DNA of 64,000 nt from Dolomedes plantarius (taxonomy: Eukaryota > Arthropoda > Arachnida > Araneae > Dolomedidae). A program made the translations under genes and the position numbers. Shown here one piece after another: positions 22,501 to 35,158 of the stretch; the first letter of the stretch is position 1; each line of letters opens with the position of its first letter. Location: NCBI GenBank assembly GCA_907164885.2, contig OU015490.1, positions 232,784,241-232,848,240 on the forward strand. Reading direction: 5' to 3'. The notes beneath the pieces were generated by a model. That model saw only the letters and a program-made list of their open reading frames with translations, was not told where the DNA came from and did no database searches.

Positions 22501-25500
22501 TATGCAAATTTCTTTTTATATATATATATATATTAATTATATAAACCAGGGGTTCCTAACCTTTTTCCTACATCGACCCCTTTTAAAAGAATGATTTTCT
22601 TCATCGACCACCCTCACATTTTTCTCTATAATATACAGCATACAACATAATTAAAATACTAATAATTGCACATAAAACACTTAAAGATAAAAGTTTGACT
22701 AAGAATATAAACAGGGTGAATTGTACAAAGCTTTACCTAATTAGAAAACAAAAGCAGAATTGTTAGGAAAAAAATTGCTGTAAAAAAGTTAGTAATATGT
22801 ACTTACCTAAATTTAGGTAGAAATTTATAAACATACTAGATATACATACAAAATTTTAGCAATTTATGACCATTAGTTTTGAAGAAATAGTGCGCACAAG
22901 TTTGAAAATAACAGTTTTTAGAAAAAGCCATTTAAAATATAAAGTTTCCATCAATTACTTTACTATTAGCTTTATATATTTGGCCATAAAAGTGATTCTA
23001 ATTGTAGTATTGACTTCATTTTTTAAAAAGATTCCTTACATTCCAAATTGAGTTTTTTGAAGCTTTTAAGGTGATCTCCCCCCTTAAGGTCCAGTCGATT
23101 TCCCAGTTCTGCCTAGTGTTGGTACACAAATAAAAACCAACAGCGGCATTCGACACATATACAAAAGTGTCATGACATTCGACTTTAGATGTGTGGATAA
23201 CTCTGCCCTATGTAAATCTGTATTTAAACATATTAAAATGAATATTATTATCTAATAATTACATTCCTAAAAATTAAATTAAAATTTTAAAACAGAAAAA
23301 TTTATCATCAACCCATAATAGACCCCTGGAATACTATTGACCATTTTTAAACGTCCATCACCCACAAGGGGTCCACCTGGACCCTGTTGGGAATCCTTGA
23401 TTTAAACTATATCTGTGTCAAGAGTGAATATGTTGAAACTGGATTCCTACACCCTCAAACAGAAATATAATTATTTTTGACATTTTTAGAATTAGCTGAC
23501 TATTTTGAATAATCAAATGATTAATCTATACATAATATGAGAATGTTGTGCATATATCATATGAACCTTTTCATTCATATTCCTGTTAGTTATGTTAAAA
23601 TAGTGTATAATTAATCTAAGTACAATACCAGTATATATTTTACCTGTAATTGAACTTCATAACAAAAGGAAGAGATATATGTATATATGTATAAATATAC
23701 TATACTGAAATATTTTTGATTATTATTTCAGAGAAATCTCTTCATTTTATTATTAAGTTCAAGTATAAATAAAACATATACTTGTATTGTTCTTAGATTA
23801 ATTATGTGTTTTCTGCACGACTAAAACAGAAGTATAAAAGAAGTTAAAATGATAAAGAATAACCCCCCCCCCCCCCAAAAAAAAAAAAAAACCTGAATAT
23901 AATAAACCCTGAGTAAGATTTCAGTAGAATAATAAAAGCAACTAGAAGGCCATTTAATGTTATTACCAGCAACAATTATATTAACTAAATAAATATTCAA
24001 GAATATATTTTTAGATGGTTTAAAACATTACCTTACAGTGGAAATTAATTCAAGAAAAATAAACTTGATATAAAAATTATAATAAAGTACTTTACCTTGT
24101 GTAAGAATACTTGTTATTATGACGATTGATAAGCAGCTTCACTACAGGCTGTAAAAAGATTAAAATACACATAAGATAACACAAAATTATCTACAATACA
24201 GCACCATGATGTACAAAATAATTCAGGTATGTAAAGGGCAAAGTTACTTAATTTTTAAATAAAAAGTTTTAAACATAAAAACTTTGTTTTGGCAGTCAGT
24301 GAGGGATAGCATATTGCATGCTTTATTTTTCTTCATTTCATGCAAAACACTTAGCAATTCTAACCATGCAATAAAAGTTCTAGTATCACAATTTGAAACT
24401 GAAATGAGGAACATTTTTTTGGTCACAGTTTACGAGTAAATGTACATTGAAATGGACAAAAGTAAACATTTATCAGAAGCATATTAATACAAGTAGGATA
24501 TAGATAAGAAATATTTATATTTTATACATTTAATTTATAAATTTATTTTTTTAATATGTGCTGCAAATCAACTGTGGGGTACTTGATATTAAGGAGAAAT
24601 ATATTTCTATGGAAGACAAACTTAAGAAAAAAAAAAGTTGCTTTTATGTTCTATATAACAAATAAAAATTAACACATATATTCCGTTGTAACCCCATGAG
24701 TCAGAATCCTGAACAAGGCATTTATGAACTGCTTGCAATGCTAACCTCTTAACAATCCCAGTTAAACAATAAACGTGTGTGAATGAAATAACATTAAATA
24801 AATATATATCAACACATTTTTAATTTTTTCTTCTACCATTACAAGCATCACTTAATTCTTAAGCTTCACTTATTATACTCGGATTATAATTTTTTTCCAG
24901 AAAAAAAATATACCAAAGAAATAAGAAGCATAATAATTTCAGTAGCATAGTGAGGGGTGGGCACGGGGGTCTATCATGCCCCGGGTGCCAAATGGTCCTT
25001 TTCACTAATTCTATATATTATATATGTTTTTCGGAAAGGGAGGGGGGGGGCAAAAAGGTATAGTGCCCTAGGTGCCAGTTATGCTCGCTACGTCACTGAA
25101 TAATTCACCCTCCCATCTGACTTTTTGTCTTACACAAAATCAAATATTTAAAATTAGTAACAAATCTATATTCTGTATTTTAGACACTACATTACAGTTC
25201 ATATTACTCAAGACACCATATAAAAGAGCTCATTCTAAAGTACTCAATAATATATATAGATATTATTTTCAAGCAAAGATTTTTTTTTTAAATTACACTT
25301 CTATTCTTTCTAGAAGTTTTTAAATTAGTGTTTACACTTTATTACATTTTGGGGAATAAAATTGGCAAGTTTTACTCAATAATTCCCATTTAAAATCTCA
25401 CAGAGTTCAAAGTCATAATTTTTTTAAAAACATTTTAAAGAACTGGTTCCTGATTTAATAGGATTTAAATAAAATGAGTGACAAAATAAGGATAAATTTT

Positions 25501-28500
25501 CAGAAAAAACAAAAGCAAACCCCTAACATCTGATAGTTAAAAATGGAAAATATTTTAATAGATTTAGAAGAATAAAATTATTAAAATAAAAGAAACTGAA
25601 TTAATAAAAATATGGACTACACACTTAACAAAACTGCTTTAATTTCCAAATTATCCCCCCCCCCCCTTCCAAAGAACAGCTTTAAGTAAACACACTTATA
25701 GAAACCCAGATTAATATAGACATTAACTTACCAGAAAAAAGGGAAACTAATAACTGTGTATGAGTACAAAATCTGAATTTTATAAAAGAAAATATTTTTA
25801 TCAGAAATACCTTATTCCTACTAAAATCATTACACTAATTTATTTATTCCTTCTAAAATCATCGATTCAAGGTGAAATTTAATATCAAATAAAATTAATC
25901 ATATATTTTAGAATATAAAAAATTATAAATGAAATACCTTAGTAGAAGAGCTAATGAGCATTTGTTCTTCCTTTGATGATGTAATCAATGGGACTCTACA
26001 AATAGGTTCCAAGTCCATTTCTCTTTTTCTCAAAGCAGATTCACAACACTCAGAAAGTTCTTGAATTAAGTAATATTTTGCTTCTGCTAACAATTCTGCT
26101 ATTTCACGAGTCGAATCGGGTAAAGGGACAGATCCATCACGGAGAAAATTTAATATTGTTCCAAAATGCCGGCCACAGCGATCGATTAAAATCCAACCTA
26201 TATGAATATTCAAATTTTAAATATCTATCACTAAGTAATTTAACTTTTTGATGATTATATTAAAATTAAAATCCACTTTTAAAAGAAATAAAACTAAAAG
26301 ACACTTTGTTATATTTGTACTTTTTTTTCCTTTTTTTTTTAAGGTTAGATATTACTATTAGCATTATACTTAAACAAGATATATGTATGCAAATAAATTA
26401 AATTATGAAAAACTGCTTTTGTAGAGTTTATTAAAACTGATTTGAATATTTAATTTTATAAATTAAATATTCAAAACTACTATTTTCTCAAATCAGGTGA
26501 TATCACTTGATATAAAAAACAAAAGCATTTTTCTCTCATTTAAGTTGTAACATTAATTCTTAACATTTATCTATAATGTGCATGAAAGTTTGATATTAAA
26601 GTAATATTTAATATGTTTAACAACTTTTTCACTACAACAGAAAGAATAAATAGCATACTAGTGATACCTGAGTATTTGATTAATCAACTTTTCTTTACTG
26701 TTAAAAGCAAAGTATTTTATTTCTTTATTGTAGTTAGTTGTTTGATGATAAGATCATTTCAAATTACAGATACTATATTTAAAAAAATTCTTTCATGAAA
26801 GAATTTTAGTTGATAATTTTGTAACTGCTTGATGACATAACAACTGCAATATATTTATATTCCGTTAATATAACACTGATTTTTAAAGATGTGCATAAAT
26901 TAACATTAACTACAAACACATAATAAAATTTAAAGAAATAAGATCCTTTTTCCTAAACATACACATATAATGGCTCAAAATTTAACTACATGAAGTTGAC
27001 ATAAACCAGGAAAAGAAAACAGTGAGTAGACTATACAATCATTTGAAGATAAGTTATCAAATCATACATAGAATCTATACACTATGCGCTGCAGACATAT
27101 TTTTAACAATACAAAGATTTAATTCATAATTAAATATACATAATAATATTTAAGGGAAAACTTATGTTACTTATATTATGTAAACTAAACCTTGGTCATA
27201 ATACTACAATCATGTTTCAAAAATTAAACCATAAATTACAGCTAAAGATCAGAAATCCTTCAGGACCTTATTTAGGAAATACTTTGAATATAACTGAATT
27301 CAGTATCAATACTTTTTGTTTTTGAAAGTGAAATTATCTTTCTTGTAAAGGACTTTCTAAAAATTATTTTCAATGATACACGTGCACAGAGATATATAGA
27401 TCAATATTCTACCCATTGAAATGCAAGAGGATTATTCATCATCAGATTTTTAAACATAAATGCTATAGAGAACAATAAATATAAAAGTTTTAATACTGAT
27501 TCTAATTTTCTGCTGAAAATAATATTGGTTAAAGTACTCTAACAATTTTCACACATAGAAAAGAAAATTAATAATCAAGCTAATACATGATGATAATCAA
27601 CACAGAAAAATGTCATGGAAGTCTTGCATGACAGTTTTCATCATTTATGAAGCTTTAAACACATTATTAGGTTTGGTTTGGTTTGGAGCACTATGGTCAA
27701 CTTTGGCTAAATAGACCTGGACCTATTGCTTAAAGCCGATTCTGAATGGCTACAAACATCCATGCCAAGAGAGGGACTTGAACTCACAGACTTTTATATC
27801 GAATGCCAGCACCCTAGCTATTCCACCATCGTCCAGTCACATATTTAGAAGTTATTAAGATTCCAGCAAGATTTCAGATAGATCAGAATGGTTTAATCAA
27901 TAATTAGGTTGATAAAATGTGAATGTAACCATTTATTGCAGCAACACTCTAAATGTGTATAAAATTATAAAGCTCTGAGCTTAAGGAAATAATGAGATTA
28001 TACATACAAAAAAGAAAAATAATTAATCACAGGACTTATATATTTATTTTTTACTAGTATATATGCATTTAGCATATCTCAATAAAATACTTTCTTTAGT
28101 TAAAGGGATGTCAAGAGTCAATCAGGGGCTAGAGAAGCAAAGATTCAACAAAGCCCCTAAAGTTTACAAACCAAGAGTATTACCTCTTTTCAGTTTTGTC
28201 TTTTCAGGCCTGATTAGCCACAGTCACTAATTATTAATACATTAAATACTCAGAAAAATTAAACACATGCATTTAAAATATTTGCTTATGTGTAATGTGG
28301 GATCACATAAAAAGGTCTGAGAAAATAAAAACAAGTACCATGCAGGAATGATACTTAATAGTATACAGTACAAACAGTTGTCCTTCATTCATTCAATATT
28401 TAAGTTTAAAATTTTGTTCCAGAAGAGAGTTCATGCTACTCAATATACATACTTTTTGTAAAAGGGACTAACTGTGGAGAGAAACAGTAAAAATTAAAAG

Positions 28501-31500
28501 ATTATGAAGAGAATGGCATATTCAATGTCTTTTAGTAACTTGATTAACTAAGTCCAAGGATATGCACATGTATTTTCATTAACTTACATCAAATACTTTG
28601 TCAAATCAAATTAAGATACCACATTAATATTAAAAAGGAACCTATATACTTATATTTAGGTTAGTAAAGCTTACTACAGAAAGTACTATTTTTTTTTGTA
28701 GATTATGGTTTAAAATTTGAAAAAAATTAACTTAAAAATTATAAATTAAATTTAACTGTATTTCAGACTTATATCTAAAAGAAAGATCATAGGTGGAATG
28801 TTAATTAATTAAAAATATATGTACTGCTATAAAAACTAATTTTCAAAGTAGTAAATTAACCTTCTATTCAAAACATATTCCTTAACCAGCACAATTAAAC
28901 TTTCAACATTTATGCTAGCAAAGTACTACGATTACTCAAAACTATAATTTAACAAGTCAAAGTTTTATAGAAAACAATTTGAAATTATTATTTTTATTTT
29001 TAAATTATGCTTATTTAAAATCTTGATATTAGTTTCTTATTTTTAACAACTGGTAAAATTAATGTTTAAAATATTTCTGAAATTTGAAAAAGTACTATAT
29101 TAATAACCTAACTAATGTAACTATTTCAAGCATGAAACATTTTTATGATAGTTTTTTTTAAATGCATGGCTTAGTTTGAATTCTCTATTAAATTATAGAT
29201 CATAATAAAAGTGAGGACTACAAGGAGGAGAAATTTTTTTTAACTCATGCACAAAACTTTAGTTAGGTATATAAACTCACACACAATGCATATAGCATGA
29301 TGGTTTCTATCACAAAAACATGTATGATAGTTTTCTTCATTAACATAGAAAATTATTGCATGCATGGGAATTACGAGCCATAAAAGATCTTTTGAAATTC
29401 AATAACACCAGTGCTATGAGTGCAATTTGCATTAGTTGAACATTGTAGCAGAATCTTTTAATTACTTTATTATGAAGTTCCACTGATGTCACTATGAGTC
29501 ATTTTAAATATCCCTAATCAAAAAATCTGAATGAGTCTTCATTTAAATTGATCAGGACACACATATGGTTTTAAACTGTAAAATAGAGAAAAGTAACAGC
29601 ACAATTGAGATGGAACAAGTCCTACTGAGGAAAAGAGAGAAAAGAATTCATATTGAATTTATAGATTCTATATGCTTAAAGCAATAAGTCAGTTGATATT
29701 ACAGATCTTTAATCCCATGGCTAATCTATCAGGAATTTTCTTTCTCAGTACTTTTCTAATAACAGATTAACAAGAGTAAACTTTCGAATTATGTCTCTTG
29801 CATTTGAAAAACGGTCTTGAATTCTAAAATACATATTTTTCAAACATCTATTTCCCCCCCCCCCAATTTTTTTTTTTTTTTTTAATTTGTAGCAATACAT
29901 ATCAATACATATGCCTTATTCAAAATTAACAAAAGTTTTAAAATTAAAAAATTATGCTTATGTAAACATTTGCCTTCATTTTATTTATATAAAAGGGAAA
30001 GTATTTTAAAAATATATAAATTTGCTAATGTAGGATTATGAAAATACTGAGAGAAAAATCCCCCATACCTTAACATTGGGATTTAATATCAACACTATAG
30101 AGTGATGCTCCACCTAAAGGCTGTCATAAAATAGTTTAGAAAATTCAGTATTATTTCTTTTGGTCTTCCATTAAAAAATTCAAAACAAAAACTTTAACTT
30201 TTCATACAAAAAAATTGTGTGATACCAATAACAAAAAAATTTGTTTCAGAATCATTAAACAAAATTAACATTGATTATATTGAATTAAAATCAATGAATA
30301 TTAGATTTACCACTAATCATTTTCTGTCTAAAGAAATAACAGAGTACCCAATTTTGAGATTAAACAAAAAAAGTCAGCTCTCCACACTCAATGATGTTAG
30401 TGACACAGGAGAAGGAAAATTACTTCAAGGCTTTTCAAACCTTAACATTAAATGCAGGTGAAAATACTTCATACACAAAAGCAAAACTATTAATTGCATT
30501 TCATCACTGTTTTAATATTACTGAAATTAAAAGATGCAAAAAGTACAGAAAAAAAAGTAAGTTATACAAACACTAAAGGTTAAAAGACATAAATGAGACT
30601 GCAGTTACTAAGACAAAACAACTATGTCCTTAAAAGCATAATTTGCAGATATTTATGCTCATTTTTAAAGTTTTCCCCTCACATTTTTCAATCATCTAAA
30701 ATTCACAGCAGAAAGCCCAGATGGCAAACTTGCAGGTTGACTGCATATGATTTCCAGTAATAATTAAATCTTGTACTGTGATGTAATCATCAATTACATT
30801 ATTAAAAAATATTTTTTAAGTGCATAAATTATAATGGTTCTCATGCTATAATTATAATATTGTCATTTCCTCATTAAAATACAGTTTAGTTCATGAGTCA
30901 TTATGTTTTTTTCCTACCTAGTTTTATAATTTCTCAGAGTAAAAAGAGAAAGGAAATAGAAATTAAAATAGAAGGCATAAAAAAGAAAAGGGAACACAGC
31001 AGGATTAATGACTTTGAACATGAAAATATTTTAGGCAGTGATTTCTTTGTAGATATCTTGGAATTATTACACAATAATACAAAAAAAGAAAGGCTAAAAA
31101 AACTACAAATATTTTCTGATTTATTTTTAAAATCATAAAACTTTTAAATGCAAAAATATTTTCCATGGGCATATTATAATAAATTATTACAGCCATAATG
31201 CACTAACTAATTAGTGTCATTCTGTATTACCTGTCTTGTTTCAAAAGTTCTATAAATTGAAATAGTTTATAGCTAATGTTTCCATTTAAATGATAGAAAA
31301 GTACCATTACATTAAATGAAGTTATAAAACAGGCCTAGTGAACACTTTATAATACAAGCAATTAATATTTATATATATTTTATGATTTTTATTTAGACTC
31401 AAATGAGAAAAAAAATTTTAAAGGCTGTTACAACTGAAAACAGTATCATAAAACTTAGAATTAGCTAAACCTTCAATAATGAAACTAAAGATACTATTCC

Positions 31501-34500
31501 TACTGTAGATTGAATTAAATTTGTTTGTATGGTAACTATGAATATAAATTGTAAACTGTACTTGAAATAAGATGTTTACCCAAATTAATAGAATAAGATA
31601 AGGTAACAGTTTATTATCATTTGTTCAAATTAATCAGGCCCAATATTTACAGAAATTATCAAATTTATAAGGGAATAAAGATTGAATTATATGGTAAAGT
31701 TGGCAGAGGTTTTTTGAAATTTTTTAAAAATCCAGTTTCAGTGTGAATGTTTTCCTCTAAAAATACTAAAAACAGTCATTTCCAGCATTTTAACATTAGA
31801 ACTACCAAGGAAGTCAAAATGACTGGTTTAACATTGATAAAAATACAGGGTGTTTCAAAAAGAATCATCCGATTTGAAATTAATATATCATGAAAAATAT
31901 TGAACATAGAAACTTAAAATTAATTTTATATTACATGGCTAATCATAAAACCTTTTTATAAACCAAATTAAAGTGCTCAATATGCCCACCCTTTGATGTG
32001 TGATGTATGTCTCTACGGTGGTCAAATTTATATTAAACTTTTGCGAGTATGTCTGCATCGACTGCTTCCATGGCTGTTGTTATATGCGTATCTTCAGTTT
32101 TGCTAATATAGCTGAAAGAGGAGGCACATAAACAGTCTTTTATAAACCCCCACAAGAAGAAATCACACACTAAGAGGTTTGGCAATCTTGGAGGTGAGTG
32201 ATGTTTAACAGAATCGCCAGGTCCCGAACAGCCGATCCATTGTTTTAGAATGTGATTGTTCAAAAATTCTCGAACATCCAAGCTCCAGTGTGGTGGTGCC
32301 CCATCCTACTGGAAAACAAAGTCATTCAAATCGGTTTCTAACTGTGGGAAAAGCCAGTTTTCAAGCTTATCGAGATATGGATTCCCGTATCAGTAGCCTC
32401 TATGAAAAAAAAGTGACCATACATCTTTTCCAAGAAATAGCCCCAAAAACATTAATTTTTGGCGAGTCTCTCTCATGCTCTATAATTTCACGTGGCTGCT
32501 CCATACCCCATACTCTAACCTTGTGGTTGTTGAGCTTGCCACTTAGATGAAGAGTAGACTCATCACTAAACACTAACAGTGTTAAAAGTATTCATCTTGT
32601 GACACATTCTGAATGATGAATTCAAAAACCTCCACACGTCATTCTTTGTTACCTGCATGAAGAACTTGCAGCAATTGAATACTGTATGGTTTCAAAAATA
32701 AACGTCACCACAAAACCTGCCAGACAGATGTTGCAGGAATGTCAAGTTCCCTACCAGCATGGCATGTGGATTTTTGTGGACTACGTACGAAATGCTGTCG
32801 GATGTACTCCGCATTTTTGTCTGACATGCGGGGATAGCCAGGTGATTTCCCTTTACACAGACAACCCATGTCCTAGAATTGTTTATACCATAGCCTAATG
32901 CTCTGAGTGGTAGAGCTTCAAGGTACAGATGTGTTAGACGCACCTCGTTGCCAAGTTGGCGATTTTTTTTAGTTCGGCGATTTTGTGTTTGGTGTGGCAG
33001 CCATGCAATTTTGGCGAGATTTTGTTATTTTGTGGCTAGTTGTGTGTGTTTGTTTATGTGATATAGTATGGCGGCCATGTTGTTGCGAAATATTAATGAC
33101 GTATTTTGGATAGTATTAGATGTAGATTTTACTTTGGTGTTGCCAATTTGTGTTTTTGTTGCTTTTAGAATTTTGTTGTTGCCAGATTCGGGTGTGTCGT
33201 GTGTTTTGCGTCATTGAATGGGTTTGTTTAACGTTCTTTAGTGTAGTTATATTATGTTGTGGCAACGGTTTTTGAATTTTTCGTTTGTTTTAATTCAGAT
33301 TTTAAGTTTCAGCTAGGATGCAGCTTGGATACAATAATCTGGTTGTATATTTCAATATATTTTTGTTCATTTATTTATTATCTGTTCAGTATTTAGTGTA
33401 ATTTAGAAATATCAGGGGATTTTAGTGTCTAAAATAGAGGCGATATAATGGAAATAGATCGTTTGAATTTGTGCTGTAATATATGTTTAATGAAGAAATA
33501 TATATTTAATCAAGGTGTTTTTTATGTTTATTTATAATAGTTATTATTAGTTGGACTCACTAGTTGTATTATACTGACTTTTTTTTTAGCCGGGGGTGGG
33601 GGTGGGTGGGGGGGAGGCGCCAACCTAACAAATTTCTCATTAATTTTAAGGTTTTAGTTTTTGTATTTATGCAGCCGTTTTTAGATATATATTTTTAATT
33701 CAGCCGTTTTTAGATACTTTTGTGTATGTTTTAAAGTAGCGGTTGAGCATTTCTGTTTAGGTTTTGAATTTTAATCCAGCCGTTTTTAGATATATTTGCG
33801 TATGTTTTAAAGTAGCTGTTGTGGTTTTGTGACATGTTTTTGAAAGTTTATTATTGCCATTGGTAAGTTTGTTTTGAATTTATTTTTATATTTGAGTTGT
33901 TATTGATATTTTGTGTATATTTGTTATTTTAAGTGTAAAATGTCCGCGTAGGCCTGTTTTGGCGACAAAATTTTTTTGACGAGTATTTGGCGTCAAAAAA
34001 ATTTTGTCGCCAAGGGAGGTGCATGTAATACATCTGTTCCTTCTATACTACCAGGGTATTGATGACAAAAATCCCACTGAACTGTTGTTACTGACTCACA
34101 CTTCGCAAAGTTTAAAATATAAAACAATTTCTGTTGCGCAGTCGCCATCTTGACAAACACTGAAGTGGTAGGTGAAGGAAGAACATTAGCGCTACCGGTC
34201 AGCAATTGTGTGAAACTTGAGATTTCCCTATTTCTACCTATAGATTATTCGATCAAAATGGATTAAAAGATGAATAGTTATGATTTTTTTAATTGGATGA
34301 TTTTTTTTGAAACACGCTGTAGATCTAACTTGATTGTTGTCAATTCTAGAATTAAAAACTGATAGAAACTAAAGTTAGACAAAGTTAACTAATAAGAAAT
34401 CATTAAAATTTAACTGATTAGAAAATAAAGTTAGAATCTGATGATACAGAAGTATCTACATAGACTGTAACAGTAGAACTGCTCATAATACTGAGTACAA

Positions 34501-35107
34501 ATGCTATTTACTGCATTTGAAAATAAAAAAATTGCACAAGTTAACCTGAATGATACAAAATTTTGTATTGAAATTTTTGTGCTTCAAATATGGAATCTTA
34601 AAAATTTTATCATTCATATACAGGTACATTTTTAATATATTAGGGTCTATAAACAATAATTACAAACTTGTAAACTTACTCTCATACGTATGAATATATA
34701 CAGTATATATAGCTTTTTAAAAGTATTCTAAACAACAGTATTAAGAAGCTTATTATAATAATTAATAATAATAAATCTTCCAAAAGCATGTTTGATCAAA
34801 CTACCATTAGACATTACAAAAACCTTTTAAAAAAAATTATGAAATGTAAAAGCACTTTTTTTTTTACATCAAAAATCATAAATAAGTATACAGATTATAT
34901 AACATTCACTATAAAAAGAAGCATTTAAAGGAACTACTTACCTTCAGAATCAGTCAATACTTCCATGCGGCCACTAAACATGGCCCTGAGCATACTATCA
35001 TGTTTAGTCAAAGTTCCAATCGTTGTATAATGTAAAGAACCACCAACATTTAATTTTACATATTGACTAGGGGCACCTTTAATAACAGTTCTGTGGTCAC
35101 CAGACAT
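19355..35107 (-). CDS. BACURD-family BTB/POZ adaptor for CUL3 (KCTD10/TNFAIP1/KCTD13-like)
   Basis: Five coding exons on the minus strand join in frame to 304 aa: 35107-34942, 26197-25938, 24148-24096, 22292-22094 and 19591-19355. All acceptors end in AG and all donors begin with GT. The family forms BTB-mediated oligomers that bring substrates, notably RhoA in mammals, to CUL3 ubiquitin ligases, and it interacts with PCNA and DNA polymerase delta. Residues about 23-125 are the BTB/T1 domain ([65 protein letters not shown]). Then come SSKEEQ, the [20 protein letters not shown] block, [20 protein letters not shown] and [19 protein letters not shown]. The tail ([18 protein letters not shown]) is acidic, serine-rich and unlike vertebrates. 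The start MSGDHRT is the first ATG in the conserved exon. The paralogue cannot be told apart, so no symbol is given. Confidence 0.93.
19592..22093 (-). other. BACURD intron 4
   Basis: 2.5-kb AT-rich intron. It holds an A-run near 21466-21486 and a decayed SINE at about 21640-21800. No other gene recognised. Confidence 0.7.
21640..21800 (-). repeat. Decayed SINE copy
   Basis: The stretch ATGGCTGCAAATATCCATGC matches ATGGCTACAAACATCCATGC in the better-preserved SINE at 27668-27828, in the same orientation. Surrounding words (CTAAAGCTGATTC / TTAAAGCCGATTC) also match. Confidence 0.45.
22094..22292 (-). CDS. BACURD coding exon 4
   Basis: Acceptor TTTGTAG at 22293-22294, donor GTAAGT at 22093-22088. 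Encodes [20 protein letters not shown] through YATDKKHTK. 199 nt, phase 2 in and phase 0 out. Confidence 0.92.
22293..24095 (-). other. BACURD intron 3
   Basis: Contains the hAT MITE 22547-23399, (TA)n tracts and a poly(C)/poly(A) run near 23863-23890. No gene. Confidence 0.7.
22547..23399. mobile_element. hAT-type MITE in BACURD intron 3
   Basis: Left end CAGGGGTTCCTAACCTTTTT; right end is the inverse of CAAGGATTCCCAACAGGGTC. The flanks ATATAAAC and ATTTAAAC agree at 7 of 8 bases. 853 bp, no transposase. Both ends contain GACCCC/GGGGTC words that extend the inverted similarity. Confidence 0.8.
24096..24148 (-). CDS. BACURD coding exon 3 (53 nt)
   Basis: A micro-exon: acceptor TTTTACAG, donor GTAAAG. 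Encodes [17 protein letters not shown], the conserved linker between the BTB half and the C-terminal domain; its 53 nt keep the frame exactly. Confidence 0.9.
24149..25937 (-). other. BACURD intron 2
   Basis: Holds the small hAT MITE at 24940-25098 and a poly(C) run near 25657. No gene. Confidence 0.7.
24940..25098. mobile_element. hAT-type MITE, 159 bp
   Basis: Left end CAGTAGCATAGTGAGGGGTG, right end the inverse of CAGTGACGTAGCGAGCATAA. Flanks AATAATTT and AATAATTC agree at 7 of 8 bases. The interior is rich in G/C runs. Confidence 0.7.
25938..26197 (-). CDS. BACURD coding exon 2
   Basis: Acceptor CATATAG at 26198-26199, donor GTATTT after ACTAAG. Encodes [20 protein letters not shown] through [14 protein letters not shown], the second half of the BTB domain. 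260 nt. Confidence 0.92.
27668..27828 (-). repeat. tRNA-derived SINE
   Basis: On the minus strand a tRNA-like head (GGTGGAATAGCTAGGGTGCT, A-box-like) is followed by GAGTTCAAGTCCC, a good B box. After a tRNA-unrelated body comes a (CCAAA)n tail (AACCAAACCAAACC). The internal RNA polymerase III promoter elements, not a full cloverleaf, show it is a SINE rather than a tRNA gene. Confidence 0.65.
32033..34147 (-). pseudogene. mariner-like transposase, broken
   Basis: The minus-strand N-terminus (34147-34030) reads [20 protein letters not shown] then TTVQWDF, the helix-turn-helix head of transposases carrying the DUF4817 domain. The nested insert interrupts it at about YPGSIEGT. Beyond the insert, 32905-32680 gives SIRLWYKQF, then [20 protein letters not shown] and [14 protein letters not shown] with stops. 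The catalytic end is in 32281-32033 ([23 protein letters not shown]), with the final D in place of Tc1's E. The spacing is longer than DD34, as in DD41D-like lineages, but decay prevents an exact count. It cannot be functional. Confidence 0.8.
32924..34036. mobile_element. T/G-skewed insert with TIRs and terminal hairpin, unclassified
   Basis: Bounded by inverted ends: left TACAGATGTGTTAGACGCACCT, right the inverse of ACAGATGTATTACATGCACC. The plus strand is strongly rich in T and G with few C or A. Near the right end a 23-bp perfect stem (TTGGCGACAAAATTTTTTTG and following) pairs across a short loop at about 33959-34012. Three CAGCCGTTTTTAGATA motifs occur near 33673-33800. No ORF. I cannot assign it to a known superfamily. 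Confidence 0.6.
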
Positions 35108-35158
35108 AACAGACTTCCTTCTTGGTACCAGCGTGACTGTTATTGTCAATTTATTCCC
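34942..35158 (-). CDS. BACURD coding exon 1
   Basis: Acceptor TTTTTCAG at 35159-35166, donor GTAAGT at 34941-34936. The exon holds 51 nt of 5' leader, then ATG at 35107 and [20 protein letters not shown] through VLTDSEG. The frame is open upstream of the ATG to the acceptor, so an N-terminal extension from an upstream exon is formally possible. Confidence 0.9.

Larger units (their letters stand above)
31846..34319 (-). mobile_element. mariner-family element with DUF4817-type HTH, split by a nested insert
   Basis: TIRs CAGGGTGTTTCAAAAAGAAT (31846) and the inverse of CAGCGTGTTTCAAAAAAAAT (ending 34319), flanked by TA on both sides. A decayed transposase lies on the minus strand. A 1.1-kb unrelated insert at about 32924-34036 divides the element. 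It lies wholly in BACURD intron 1. Confidence 0.85.
26198..34941 (-). other. BACURD intron 1 (coding), 8.7 kb
   Basis: The longest intron seen. It contains a SINE (27668-27828), a poly(C)/poly(T) run near 29853-29885, and the mariner with a nested insert (31846-34319). Other parts are AT-rich. The overlapping small open frames at 30219-31138 have no confident domain. Confidence 0.65.

Noticed and set aside
27740..27828. tRNA gene suggested by A/B-box motifs
   Set aside because: No full cloverleaf; body and tail show it is a SINE.
30219..30576. Two overlapping 60-80 aa ORFs in a BACURD intron
   Set aside because: Low complexity, no recognisable domain, no splice context.
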